Source: CAVRIA01 sp963721115
Lineage (GTDB): Bacteria > Desulfobacterota > Binatia > HRBIN30 > CADEER01
NCBI GenBank assembly: GCA_963721115.1
Contig: CAVRIA010000020.1
Location: 62,001-126,000, forward strand
Length of the DNA: 64,000 bases
Reading direction: 5' to 3'
Position numbers and translations under genes: made by a program. The notes under the pieces are model-generated. The model was not told the DNA's origin, ran no database searches, and saw only the letters and a list, made by a program, of their open reading frames with translations. Below, one piece after another: positions 51,533-63,189 of the stretch; position 1 is the stretch's first letter; every line of letters begins with the position of its first letter.

Positions 51533-52918
51533 CTACGGTTTCGTCATTCGCTCCGGCACCACCGCGGCGTCGAACTCCTCGCCGCTGAGCAGGCCGAGCT
51601 TGATCGCCGCCTCGCGCAGGCTGCTGCCGTCCTTGTGCGCGGTCTTGGCGATCTTGGCGGCGTTGTCGTAGCCGATCTTCGGGTTGAGCGCCGTCACCAG
51701 CATGAGCGAGCTCGCGACGTACGACGCGATGCGCTCGCGGTTGGCCTCGATGCCGACCGCGCAGTGCAGCGTGAAGGAATGGCAGGCGTGCGCCAGCAGG
51801 CGCACCGAGTTGAGGAAGTTGAAGATCATGACCGGCTTGAAGACGTTGAGCTCGAAGTTGCCCATCGAGCCGGCGATGCCGATGGCGGCGTCGTTGCCCT
51901 GCACCTGCACGCACACCATGGTCATCGCCTCGCTCTGCGTCGGGTTGACCTTGCCCGGCATGATCGACGAGCCCGGCTCGTTCTCCGGAATCGTCAGCTC
52001 CCCCAGCCCGCAGCGCGGCCCCGACGCCAGCCAGCGGACGTCGTTGGCGATCTTCATCAGCGACGCCGCCAGGGTCTTGAGCGCCCCGCTGGCCATGACG
52101 ATCTCGTCGTGCGCGGAGAGGGCGGCGAACTTGTTCGGATGCGAGGTGAAGGGCTGGCCGGTGAGCTCGGCGATCTTCTTTGCGGCGCGCTCGGCGAACT
52201 CGGGGTGGGCGTTCAGCCCGGTGCCGACCGCCGTCCCGCCGATGGCCAGCGAGCGCAACCCGGGAAGCACGGAGCGCAGGCGTTCGATGTCGGCGTCGAG
52301 CAGGGCCACGTAGCCGGAGAACTCCTGGCCGAGAGTGAGCGGCGTGGCGTCCTGCAGGTGGGTGCGGCCGATCTTGACGATGTCGCGAAACTCCGCCTGC
52401 TTGGCGTCGAGGGCGTCGCGCAGCTCGCGCACGGCGGGAATGAGACTCTGATCGACCTCCGTGGCGGCGGCGATGCTCATGGCGGTGGGGAAGGTGTCGT
52501 TCGACGACTGCGACATGTTGACGTGGTCGTTCGGGTGGATCGGCTTCTTGCTGCCCATCTCGCCGCCCGCCAGCTCGATGGCGCGATTGGAGATCACCTC
52601 GTTGGCGTTCATGTTGCTCTGCGTGCCGCTGCCGGTCTGCCAGATGCGCAGCGGGAAGTGTTCGTCGAGCTTGCCCTCGATCACCTCGTCCGCCGCCTGG
52701 ACGATCAGCTTGCACTTGTCATCCGGCAGCTTGCCGAGGTCGCGGTTGACCAGCGCCGCCGCCTTCTTGAGAATCCCCATGGCGCGGATCAACTCGCGCG
52801 GCATGACGTCGTCGCCGATGTCGAAGTGGATCAGCGAGCGCGCCGTCTGCGCGCCGTAGTAGCGGTCGGCGGGCACCTCGATGGCGCCCATGCTGTCGGT
52901 CTCCGTCCGGGTCTTCAC
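51533..52918 (-). CDS. fumC: Fumarate hydratase, class II
   Basis: GTG 52918 is chosen because GGAGGGAT precedes it and it gives the normal 461-residue length; an upstream ATG at 52966 would add 16 atypical residues. GAIEVPADRYYGAQT, TGSGTQSNMNANEVISN, KIGRTHLQDATPLTLGQE and the signature GSSIMPGKVNPTQSEA are conserved. It converts fumarate and malate in the TCA cycle as an iron-free tetramer. Upstream is the long repeat array, so its promoter must lie close to the start or within repeat DNA. Confidence 0.97.
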   Translation of the reverse strand: MKTRTETDSMGAIEVPADRYYGAQTARSLIHFDIGDDVMPRELIRAMGILKKAAALVNRDLGKLPDDKCKLIVQAADEVIEGKLDEHFPLRIWQTGSGTQSNMNANEVISNRAIELAGGEMGSKKPIHPNDHVNMSQSSNDTFPTAMSIAAATEVDQSLIPAVRELRDALDAKQAEFRDIVKIGRTHLQDATPLTLGQEFSGYVALLDADIERLRSVLPGLRSLAIGGTAVGTGLNAHPEFAERAAKKIAELTGQPFTSHPNKFAALSAHDEIVMASGALKTLAASLMKIANDVRWLASGPRCGLGELTIPENEPGSSIMPGKVNPTQSEAMTMVCVQVQGNDAAIGIAGSMGNFELNVFKPVMIFNFLNSVRLLAHACHSFTLHCAVGIEANRERIASYVASSLMLVTALNPKIGYDNAAKIAKTAHKDGSSLREAAIKLGLLSGEEFDAAVVPERMTKP

Positions 52919-52982
52919 GGTTATCCCTCCCGGCGCCAACATGTTCCGGCCGCTCCGCGGCGTCAACCGCCCTTGTTCGACC

Positions 52983-53190
52983 TCTGTTTCGCCTCGGGGT
53001 CGGGATCGCTATCGGGATCGGGATCGATTCCCACCACGAAGGACTCGGCCGGGGCCTCGCGGACTGTGTAGCCACGTCGACCGAGCGTCGTCAGCATGGC
53101 CGATGCTCATTAGCGCTGATTCGATTTCGATGATCTGATTCGATTTCGATCCCGATAGGGATCCCGACCCCGATTCAGTCACACCGAACA
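52983..53190. repeat. Long-armed palindromic element, copy 1
   Basis: ggggtcgggatcgctatcgg (about 52995-53031, extending) and its near-complement (53143-53172) are arms of at least 23 bp separated by about 110 bases. A second copy at 55785-55940 has the same arms and the same flanking gattcagtcac, but a different interior. Both copies end next to an accaccgg-type module of the composite repeat. Confidence 0.7.
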
Positions 53191-55345
53191 ACCAGCTGAG
53201 CCACCGGAGAGAGGGGTTCGGGGAGGGAACCAGAACTGCGGGTTGTTACGCTGCTACGCTGTTGGCTGTTGGGTTCGGAAGGGAATTGAGATCCAAAAGC
53301 CGCTGCAGGGGCGCAAGCCCCGCACAGAACAGACCGGTTCCTCGTGATCAAAGGGGAGGCGGGGGGCTCTTTGTCTTCGCCGGTGTCTGGACTCCCGCGG
53401 AAAGACCCCGCCGCCCCTCGGGTGGACCCCCATTGGTGGTGCGGGGCTGTCGCCCCCGCTCCCCTCGAGGGCGAAACCTACGGTTGTCGCCCTCGAGCTC
53501 TAAGCTGCAGGTTGTTAGGTTGTTGAGCTGTTGGCTGTTGGGTTTCGGACCAGAACCCGATGGAGCACCACCATCTTGCGCGGCTCCGCCCGAACCGCGT
53601 CCACGCGCGCGTTCGAAGAGAGCGTTGTGCTCGGAACGAGGCATGCGGTCGAAGCACCTCGATCGATCCTGTCGCGCACTCCAAGCGAAGCGCTTCATCG
53701 CGAAGCGAAGAAAGAAGAAATGAAAACTCCAAGGCCTCGACCTTTCGAAGAGGCGTGAGAGAGAGATCGGCAAAGAGTGGCGCGGTGGTGAAGCCGTGCG
53801 CGAGGCCGAGGGAGCCGGTCCCCGTCAGTGGCGCGTAGATTCAGATCGTGAGGCGGGTCCCGCTACGCGCGCCGACTGCGATGTCCGGTGCTGAGCGGGG
53901 AAGCGGATTCGCCTCGGAGCGGAGCCACCGGAGAGAGGGGCACGGGGAGGGAACCGCGGCGTCTGAGCGGTTCCCTCCCCGGTGGGGCCGCAGGGGCGCA
54001 AGCCCCGCACGAAACAAACCGGTTCCTCGTGATCAAAGGGGAGGCGGGGCTCCTTGTCTCCGACCGAGGTTCCGGAATCCCGCCGAACCCCGCCGCCCCT
54101 CGGGTGGACCCCCATTGTCGGTGCGGGACTTCGTCCCCGCGCCCTTCGAGGGCGAAACCTACGGTTGTCGCCCTCGAGCTCCCACTTCCCTTGAACGCTG
54201 CGCGGGCAAATAGGGTGTAGTGCTCGCCCCGCGGCCAGGTGGCGCAGTCTCATTGAGCCACCCGATCGATCACCACCATTCGCGCGCGGCTTTGCCCGAA
54301 CCGCGTCCACGCGCGCGTTCGAAGACAGCGTTGTCCTCGGAACGAAGCACGCGGTCGAAACACGTCGATCGATCGTGGCAGCGCACAGCGAGCGTAGCGT
54401 TTCCTCGCGAAGCGAAAAAAGAAATCAAAACTCCAAGGCCTCGAACCTTTCGAAGAGGCGGGAGGACAAGGTCGGCAATGAGCAGTGCGGTGGTGATGCC
54501 GTGCGCGAGACCGAGGGCGTCGGTGCCTGTCAGTGGCGCGTAGATTCGGGTCGTGAGGCGGATCCCGTTACGCGTGTCGACCGCCGGGTCCGGTGCTGAG
54601 CGGGGAAGCGGATTCGCCTCGGAGCGGAGCCACCGGAGAGAGGGGTTCGGGGAGGGAACCGCGGCGTCTGAGCGGTTCCCTCCCCGGAGGGGCCGCAGGG
54701 GCGCAAGCCCCGCACGAAACAGACCGGTTCCATGTGATCAACGGGGAGGCGGAAGGGCCTCTTCTCTCCGACTGCGATCGCGGGATCCCGACGGACCCCG
54801 CCGCCCCTCGGGTGGCTCCCCGTTGTCGGTGCTGGGGCTCCGCCCCAGCGCCCCTCGAGGGCGAAACCTACGGTTGTCGCCCTCGAGCTCCGAGCTGCAG
54901 GTTGTTACGTTGTTGAGCTGTTGGCTGTTGGGTTTGGAATCAGAAGCCGATCGACCACCACCATTCTTGCGCGGCTCCGACCGAACCGCGTCCACGCGCG
55001 CGTTCGAAGAGAGCGTTGTGCTCGCAACGATGCAGGAGGTCGAAGCACCTCGATCGAGCGTAGCTGCGCACGCCGAGCGAAGTGCTTCATCGCGAAGCGA
55101 AAGAAAGAAATCAAAACTCCAAGGCCTCGACCTTTCGAAGAGGCGTGAGAACGAGATCGGCAGAGAGTGGCGCGGTCGTGAAGCCGTGCGCGAGACCGAG
55201 GGAGTCGTCTCCCGTCAGTGGCGCGTAGATTCAGGCAGTGGGGCGTCTCCCGTTACGCGCGCCGACTGCGATGTCCGGTGCTGAACGGGGAAGCGGATTC
55301 GCCTCGGAGCGGAGCCACCGGAGAGAGGGGCGCGGGGAGGGAAGC
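53190..55345. repeat. Tandem array of the roughly 690-bp composite multi-hairpin unit
   Basis: About three imperfect units occupy this stretch. The aaggcctcgacctttcgaag module recurs at 53731, 54435 and 55121 (periods about 704 and 686). Fixed in-unit features are: perfect 13-bp-stem hairpins at 53944-53980 and 54649-54685; GGGGC-GCAA-GCCCC hairpins near 53308, 53992 and 54696; a CTCGAGGGCGA-stem hairpin with inner AACC-TAC-GGTT helix at 53464-53497, 54146-54178 and 54854-54887 (identical core in every copy, including 10551-10584); and a cttcatcgcgaag hairpin near the unit end. No reading frame is conserved as a protein. Confidence 0.8.
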
Positions 55346-56369
55346 TCTCTTGTGGTGTAGGCCTCCGGCCTGCATAGCGGTCCCCCGGACCGCTCTCTCC
55401 CCCTCCAACCCAGCCCCGTGCAGTCGGGACGCCCGCACCACAATCAACTGCCGATGCGGTCGCGGGGACCGCGGGACGAGTGGCGCGCCGGTGAACCCGG
55501 TTTGAAGAGCCCAACAACCAGCGGAGCCACCGGAGAGAGGGGCGCGGGGAGGGAATCTCTCTTGTGGTGTAGGCCTCCGGCCTGCATAGCGGTCCATCGG
55601 ACCGCTCTCTCCCCCTCCAACCCAGCCCCGTGCAGGCGGGACGCCCGCACCACAATCAACTGCCGATGCGGCCGCGGGGACCGCGGGACGAGTGGCGCGC
55701 CGGTGAACCCGGCTCGAAAGCCCAACGCCATGCTTCAGCGGCGCGCCTTTCGGCGTGTCCGCGGCAAGCTGTTGTTCGGCCCCTCGTTTCGCCTCGGGGT
55801 CGAAATCGCTATCGATATCGGAATCGATCCCCACGAAGTACTCGGTCCGCGGCTCGGTACACATCCAGTCGCTCGTGCCCGAAGCTGATTGATCTGATTC
55901 GATTCCGATCCCGATGGCGATTCCGACCCCGATTCAGTCACGCCGAGCAACCAGCGCGGCCACCGGAGAGAGGGGGCGGGGAGGGAATCTCTCTTGTGGT
56001 GTAGGCCTCCGGCCTGCATAGCGGTCCATCGGACCGCTCTCTCCCCCTCCAACCCAGCCCCGTGCAGGCGGGACGCCCGCACCACAATCAACTGCCGATG
56101 CGGCCGCGGCGACCGCGGGACGAGTGGCGCGCCGGTGAACCCGGCTTGAAAAGCCCAACAACCAGCGCAGCCACCGGAGAGAGGGGTGCGGGGAGGGAAT
56201 CTCTCTTGTGGTGTAGGCCTCCGGCCTGCATAGCGGTCCATCGGACCGCTCTCTCCCCCCAACCCAGCCCCGTGCAGGCGGGACGCCCGCACCACAATCA
56301 ACTGCCGATGCGGCCGCGGGGACCGCGGGACGAGTGGCGCGCCGGTGAATGCGGTTTGAAAAGCCCAAC
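55346..56369. repeat. Tandem array of nested-stem elements (212-bp units)
   Basis: Four elements (55352-55441, 55564-55653, 55996-56085, 56208-56295) each have long outer arms and an inner hairpin AGCGGTCC/GGACCGCT. They are joined by linkers sharing caactgccgatgcgg and cggtgaacccgg-type sequence. Unit spacing is 212, 432 and 212 bases; the long gap holds the second palindromic element (55785-55940). Linkers also contain the accggagagaggg module of the 690-bp unit. The array ends abruptly inside a cyclase gene at about 56370. Confidence 0.8.
55785..55940. repeat. Long-armed palindromic element, copy 2
   Basis: This matches the element at 52983-53190: a cggggtcgaaatcgctatcg arm faces gattccgatcccgatggcg with the same right flank (ttcagtcac). 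The interior differs. It splits the nested-stem array into two pairs. Confidence 0.7.
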
Positions 56370-56564
56370 AACCTGTTTGCGCTCGCCCTCGAGAGCGCGA
56401 CGCGTGGTCAGCGCCTTCTCGACCAGGTGGCGCGGCGTGTAGCGCGGCAGGCCGGTCCGTTCGGGCGCGGTGCCCGCGCCGCCGTCCGGCGCGAGGGCCC
56501 GCCCGCACTGGTTGCAGAACCTCGCCCCCGTGGGGTTGTCGTGCGCGCAGGCCGGGCAGGACAC
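56370..56564 (-). pseudogene. 5' fragment of a zinc-ribbon adenylate cyclase/ATPase gene, cut by the repeat array
   Basis: The frame begins SCPACAHDNPTGARFCNQCG, a four-Cys zinc ribbon, and continues to PRYTPRHLVEKALTTRRAL and EGERKQV. That is the standard opening of large class III cyclase-ATPase (AAA/TPR) regulators, where VTVLFAD-type cyclase sequence follows at once. Here the reading runs into repeat DNA after about 64 codons and no cyclase domain exists in the window. The dienelactone hydrolase start region lies on the same strand; 15 bases separate its stop from this ATG. It is either a real disruption or an assembly join. Confidence 0.7.
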
Positions 56565-56579
56565 GACGGCCGCCTCGAC

Positions 56580-57383
56580 TCAGCCGCCGCCGGAGGGGCG
56601 GGACGGGAGCAGCCGCTCGCGGAACACGGCCAGCACCCGCTCCAGCGCCTGGCGCGTCGGGTGGCCCTCGCGGTCGACGAGGTCGGTGGTGAGAACCGAG
56701 TGGGCGCTGCGCTTGAGGCCGTTCGGGTTGCCGGGCCCGGAATCGATCTCGATGCCTTCGAAGCGGTCGCCGAACTCGCGCCGCAGGGTCGCGAAGCGCT
56801 GCGCCGGGCACATCGGGTCGGCGGTGAAGCGCAGGCCGAGCACGCCGCAGCCCTGCGCGGCGCGCCGCTTGGCGATCTGCAGATCGCCGTCGGAGAGGTG
56901 GATCGCCGCGCGGTGCGCGGACGTCAACGGGAACGGCAGCGACGGCTGGCTGAGCACCGGCGCCATCACCGACTCGTCGACCATCAGCGACAGCGCGAAG
57001 TTTCCGGTCAGGCACATGCCGACCGCTCCCACCCCCGGCCCGCCGCAGTCGGCGTGCGCCTTGCGGCACAGCGCCCGCAGCCAGTCGGTGATGGGGCTCG
57101 ACTCGCCCTTGGCGAGCACGTGGAACTCGCGGCTCACACAGGCGCGCGCCATCTCCTGCAGGGCGTAGGGAACCGACAGCGGCTTGCCCGGCGTGCCGAA
57201 CATGTGCGGCAGGTACGCCGTGAACCCCTCGCTGGAGACGCGGCGGGCGAAGTCGGCCACCTGCGGCGTGATTCCGGGGATCTCGTGCATGATCACCACC
57301 GCCGGGCCGGTGCCGCTGCGGTAGACGGTGCGCGTCGCGCCGCCGTGTGCGAACTCGAACGTCTCGAACCCCGGTAATGCCAT
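56580..57383 (-). CDS. Dienelactone hydrolase family protein
   Basis: AAGGAGAGAGG directly before ATG 57383 selects this start over 57404. The 267-residue protein has VIMHEIPGITPQVADFARRV (oxyanion and early strand), VGAVGMCLTGNFALSL with Cys as nucleophile, and later Asp and His positions (LRFTADPMCP; SAHSVLTTDLVDREGHPT). Dienelactone hydrolases open lactone rings in aromatic degradation, but this broad family includes many carboxylesterases. The SnoaL-like gene is 21 bases upstream on the same strand. Confidence 0.85.
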   Translation of the reverse strand: MALPGFETFEFAHGGATRTVYRSGTGPAVVIMHEIPGITPQVADFARRVSSEGFTAYLPHMFGTPGKPLSVPYALQEMARACVSREFHVLAKGESSPITDWLRALCRKAHADCGGPGVGAVGMCLTGNFALSLMVDESVMAPVLSQPSLPFPLTSAHRAAIHLSDGDLQIAKRRAAQGCGVLGLRFTADPMCPAQRFATLRREFGDRFEGIEIDSGPGNPNGLKRSAHSVLTTDLVDREGHPTRQALERVLAVFRERLLPSRPSGGG

Positions 57384-57404
57384 CCTCTCTCCTTCCATCG
57401 CCAC

Positions 57405-57896
57405 CTACCCGCACCGAGGCCAGGGCGGCATCTCGAAGCGCTGTGCCCGTCCCGCGGGCAGCAGCTCCCCCTCCGTGTGGAGGATGCGGAAGTCACGCGC
57501 CTCGATCCGCCAGCCCTGCGGCGTGCGCACCAGCGCGTCGCGGTAGGTCCCGTACACGACCCAGGTGGCGCGCTCGCCGTCGAGCCCGCGCTGCACGTGG
57601 ATCGCCCGCAGGGCGGTGGCGGCCCGGGCGGCGTCCCCGGCGATCTCGATCAACGGCATGCCCATGAGGTGCTGGGTGAGATAGCAGGCCTCGACGAAGG
57701 AGCGGAAGCGGCCCACCATCTCGACACACGGACGCGCCTCGCCTTCGCTTTCGTCCACGGAGTAGCGCAGGACGGCGTCCGGCGTGAACACCAAGCCGAG
57801 CAGCGCCCAGTCCTTCTCGTCGATCGCCGCGAAGTAGCGCTGCAGCACCTGAGTGATCTCGGCATTGTCGGCACCGCTCTCCGGTTGCGCTTTCAT
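57405..57896 (-). CDS. SnoaL-like / NTF2-fold protein
   Basis: The 163-residue protein has the NTF2-like pattern: EITQVLQRYFAAIDEKDW (N-terminal helix) and LVFTPDAVLRY at the first strand, a curved sheet (ATALRAIHVQRGLDGERATW) and WRIEARDFRILHTEG at the end. Relatives act as small isomerases, hydratases or dehydratases, or simply bind hydrophobic ligands. Cotranscription with dienelactone hydrolase is likely from the 21-base spacing. Confidence 0.8.
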   Translation of the reverse strand: MKAQPESGADNAEITQVLQRYFAAIDEKDWALLGLVFTPDAVLRYSVDESEGEARPCVEMVGRFRSFVEACYLTQHLMGMPLIEIAGDAARAATALRAIHVQRGLDGERATWVVYGTYRDALVRTPQGWRIEARDFRILHTEGELLPAGRAQRFEMPPWPRCG

Positions 57897-58071
57897 GAAT
57901 GATTCCCACCGAGCGCGGCGATGTAGAGGCGATCCACGAACCGAAGGAAGAGGCGCGTCGACGACGGCATCGGCCCGACTCTACCCGCAGGAGCGCCGGG
58001 AGCGCCAGCGCTCATTGCTTGCTCACCTTGCATTCGAAGCGAGAAAAACACCGACTTCCGGCCGCCGGTGA

Positions 58072-58099
58072 TTGCGTTGGCCGCCACAGGCGGTATGTA
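58072..58099 (+). promoter_or_regulatory. Candidate sigma70-type promoter for sodB
   Basis: TTGCGT (58072-58077) and TATGTA (58094-58099) are separated by 16 bases. A start near 58106 would leave a short leader with AAGGAGG before ATG 58131. The match is imperfect and untested. Confidence 0.3.
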
Positions 58100-58130
58100 A
58101 AAGAGAATCTCTCGGAAAGGAGGATCCCTC

Positions 58131-58724
58131 ATGAAGTTCGAACTACCACCGCTCCCCTACGACAAGACGGCATTGGAGCCGTACATCAGCGCCCGCACGC
58201 TGGAGTTTCACTACGAGAAGCACCACAAGGGCTACCTCAACAAGCTCAAGGCCGCCATCGGCGACAAGCCCGAGGGCGAGAAGAGCCTGGAGGACATCAT
58301 CCGCAGCGCCAAGGGCGGCGTCTTCAACAACGCCGCGCAGGTGTGGAACCACAGCTTCTACTGGAACAGCCTGGCGCCGAAGGGCGGCGGCAAGCCGACC
58401 GGAGACCTCGCCGCCGCGATCGATCGCGACTTCGGCAACGTCGCCGACTTCAAGCAGAAGCTGGCCGAGATCGCCGGCGGTCAGTTCGGGTCCGGCTGGG
58501 CGTGGGTCGTCGCCGGCAAGGACGGGAAAGTCCAGGTCACCAGCACCGCGAACGCCGACAACCCGCTGACCACGGCGAACACGCCCCTGCTCACCATCGA
58601 CGTGTGGGAGCACGCGTACTACCTGGACTTCCAGAACGATCGGCCGAAGTACCTGAGCTCCGTGCTGGATCACCTCCTGAACTGGAGCTTCGCCGAGCAG
58701 AACTACAAGGCCGCGAAGAAGTGA
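58131..58724 (+). CDS. sodB: Superoxide dismutase, Fe/Mn type
   Basis: The 197-residue enzyme dismutates superoxide in the cytoplasm. LEFHYEKHHKGYLNKL (His 26 region), QVWNHSFYWNSL (second His) and IDVWEHAYYLDFQNDRPKYL (Asp and His ligands) are the metal sites. The FNNAAQVWNH and GGQFGSGW segments fit iron-type enzymes, but the metal cannot be fixed from sequence. AAGGAGGATCCCTC precedes the ATG. Confidence 0.96.
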   Translation: MKFELPPLPYDKTALEPYISARTLEFHYEKHHKGYLNKLKAAIGDKPEGEKSLEDIIRSAKGGVFNNAAQVWNHSFYWNSLAPKGGGKPTGDLAAAIDRDFGNVADFKQKLAEIAGGQFGSGWAWVVAGKDGKVQVTSTANADNPLTTANTPLLTIDVWEHAYYLDFQNDRPKYLSSVLDHLLNWSFAEQNYKAAKK

Positions 58725-58767
58725 GAGGGCGAGCTGCCGAGGAAGGCCGCCAGGCCTTCCCCGGCAG

Positions 58768-58808
58768 CCCCTCCCCTACCGGTCACTGGTCACCGGTCAC
58801 TGGTCACG
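58768..58808. repeat. GGTCACTGGTCACC repeats at convergent gene ends
   Basis: Near-palindromic repeats of ggtcactggtcac span the gap between sodB and the UbiB-like gene. The stop codon and last residues (SVTSDR) of the UbiB-like protein are encoded by the repeat. A bidirectional terminator is plausible. Confidence 0.65.
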
Positions 58809-60119
58809 CTTCCTCCCTCGCACCCCTGCGCCGGCGGCGCGACGCCGAGAGCCTCGGCGAGGTAGGGCAGCGACTCGTCGGTGAGCGACAGCTCCGGCGC
58901 CAGGCGCTTCCCCAATCCCTCGGCCGTCATCAGCGCCAGGTTCACCATCGTCATGTGGCTGCGCGCGTGGATGCGGTGGCGGCGCAGGATGTCGAAGATG
59001 CGGCCGATCTCCAGGGTGACCTGCAGGTTGCCGAGGCCGCGCCGGTGCAGGCTCGATACCAGGGCGACCATCTCGGCTTCGTACGCCGCGTAGTCCGGCG
59101 TGCCCTTGTACGGGGCGTTCTCGTAGAAGAGGCGAGCTACCGTCCGCCCGTCGCCCGGTGGCGAACGAGAACAGCGTCTGTGCCGTCATCAGACGGTCGG
59201 CGTCTTCCAGCCAGCCGACCAGGCCGAGATCCAGCAGCACGACGCGACCGGGCGGGAAGAAGCGCAGGTTGCCGGCGTGCAGATCGGCGTGCACGAAGCC
59301 GTGCAGGAAGATCATCCGGCAGACGCAGCGCATTCCGGCCTCGACCACCCGCCGCACGTCGACACCGTTGGCCTCCAGCTCGGCCTCGCGCAGGCCGTCG
59401 ACGAACTCCATGGTCAGCACGGCGTCGCAGCACGCCTCCGGATGCAGGCGGGGGAAATGGATGTCGGGGTCGCCGGCGAAGTTCGCCGCGAAGCGCCGGT
59501 TGTTGTCCGCCTCGCGCTCGAAGTGGATCTGCTCCTCGACCGCGTCGCAGAAGCTGCGCATCGCCCCCTCGAGCGAGATCAGTCGAAAGGACGGCACGGC
59601 GCGTTCGAGAAGCCGCGCGACGAAGAGCAGGATGGAGCGGTCCAGGCGGACCTTCTCCAGGATGTCGGGACGGCGAACCTTCACGGCGACGACGTCGCCC
59701 GTGCGGCGCAGCACGGCGCGGTGCACCTGCGCCACCGAGGCCGCCGCCACCGGCGTCGGGTCGAAGGCGTCGAAGATCTCCTCGAGCGGGGCGCCGAGGC
59801 CCGACTCCACCGTGCAGCGTACGGCCGCGAAGGAGAAAGGCGGCACCTGGTCCTGCAGCACCGAGATCTCCTCCACCAGCGGGCGCGGCAGCAGGTCGCC
59901 GCGCGTCGAGGCGATCTGCCCCACCTTGATGAAGGTTGCCCCGAGCGACGTGCACAGCCGCACCAGGGCGCGTCCGGCCGCGCGCGCCAGCGGCGCCGAT
60001 CCGCGCCCGCGCAGCCGCCACCACTGGCGGGCGAACACCCAAGCGGCGACGGCCGTCGCGCCGGCCATGTGCGCCGAGCGAACCCCGATCCTCCCGGCGT
60101 GCCCGAGCCCCCTCTTCAT
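58790..60119 (-). CDS. UbiB/ABC1-type atypical kinase (one frameshift)
   Basis: The repaired protein is about 440 residues. SLGATFIKVGQIASTRGDLL carries the UbiB KxGQ motif, AAASVAQVHRAVLRRTGDVV and VAVKVRRPDI the A-rich loop and Lys, HADLHAGNLRF the catalytic Asp, and LLDLGLVGWL the metal-binding Asp. The frame changes near 59152; restoring CG in gggcgacgg gives ATGRDGRTVARLFYE and the intact C-terminal helices. UbiB-like ATPases support quinone or isoprenoid-lipid metabolism. No ubiquinone gene is adjacent. Confidence 0.88.
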
Positions 60120-60149
60120 CCCTGAAACTCACCCGGCTGCGCCGGGTTT

Positions 60150-60305
60150 CGTAGGCAGAGGCTCAGGCTGAGGCTCAGGCTGAGGATCGATGCAAAGGAT
60201 CGCGCCGAGCGCGCACTCAGCCTTAGCCCTAGCCTTAGCCTCAGCCTTCGGCATTCCGGCAGCGCCCCTAACCCCCTAACCCCGTAACCCCCTAACCCCC
60301 TAATC
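60150..60305. repeat. AGGCTN hexamer hairpin followed by CCCCTAA telomere-like repeats
   Basis: Direct hexamers ggctca/ggctga (60157-60185) face agccttagccctag (60218-60255), with a loop holding gcaaaggatcgcgcc. From 60263 to 60305 five to six ccccctaa-type repeats run to the 3' end of the small gene at 60292, supplying its stop codon (RLGG then TAG). Confidence 0.7.
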
Positions 60306-60903
60306 TCCCCGCCTCATCCAGGCGCTCCAGCAACGTCCGGACGTCGACCGGCCGCGACGACTTGACTTGCAGGGTGAAGCGCTCGCGCGGGTCGGCGACG
60401 CGCACCATCTCGCAGCTCTCCTCGCCGTACAGCGCGGCGAGAAGTCGCTCCAGGGCCGGCCGGAAGGCCGCCATGGTCCGTTCGTCGTTCGGCGCCAGAA
60501 GACGGTCGTTGGCGATCACCTGCAGCTCGTCGCCGCGGAACTTCAGCCGCGCGCCGAGATCGGCCTCCTCTTCGAGCAGGCGGGCCGCCCGCAAGACGAT
60601 GCGGCCCAGCGAAAGCAGCCGCTCCGGAAGCCCCCCGTCGAGCGGCTGCTTGCGGTAGTACAGCAGCCCCATGCGATCGTCCGCCCGGTCCAGGCTGTAG
60701 TTCCCCTCGTGCGCCACCAGCACCACGCCCGGCCCTTCGGGAACGTGCTCGTAGTCGGCGACGTCGATCAACATGCCGTCGACCGGCGCGGTGCTGAATC
60801 CAGCGGTGGAACACGGGGACGAATTCGCGCGGCCGCACCTGCGCGCCATCGGCGAGAAAGAGCTTGAGCCCGATGCGCTGGAGCTCCGAGATCGGGCCGC
60901 CCA

Positions 60904-60904
<1 letters not shown>
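60292..60904 (-). CDS. Conserved small protein coupled to nitrite/sulfite reductase (one frameshift)
   Basis: The start (ATG 60904-60902) overlaps the reductase stop as TGATG, so translation is coupled. The repaired protein, about 203 residues, begins GGPISELQRIGLKLFLADG and FVPVFHRWIQHR, passes the frame join near 60788 (add CG), and continues LIDVADYEHVPEGPG, LVAHEGNYSLDRADDRMGLLY and VANDRLLAPN. I know similar proteins beside assimilatory reductases but no function. The C-terminus is set by the telomere-like repeat. Confidence 0.7.

Positions 60905-63189
<2,285 letters not shown>

Noticed and set aside
53190..56369. CRISPR array or tandem gene cluster
   Set aside because: Units are 212 or about 690 bp, not short repeats with unique spacers, and no cas gene is present.
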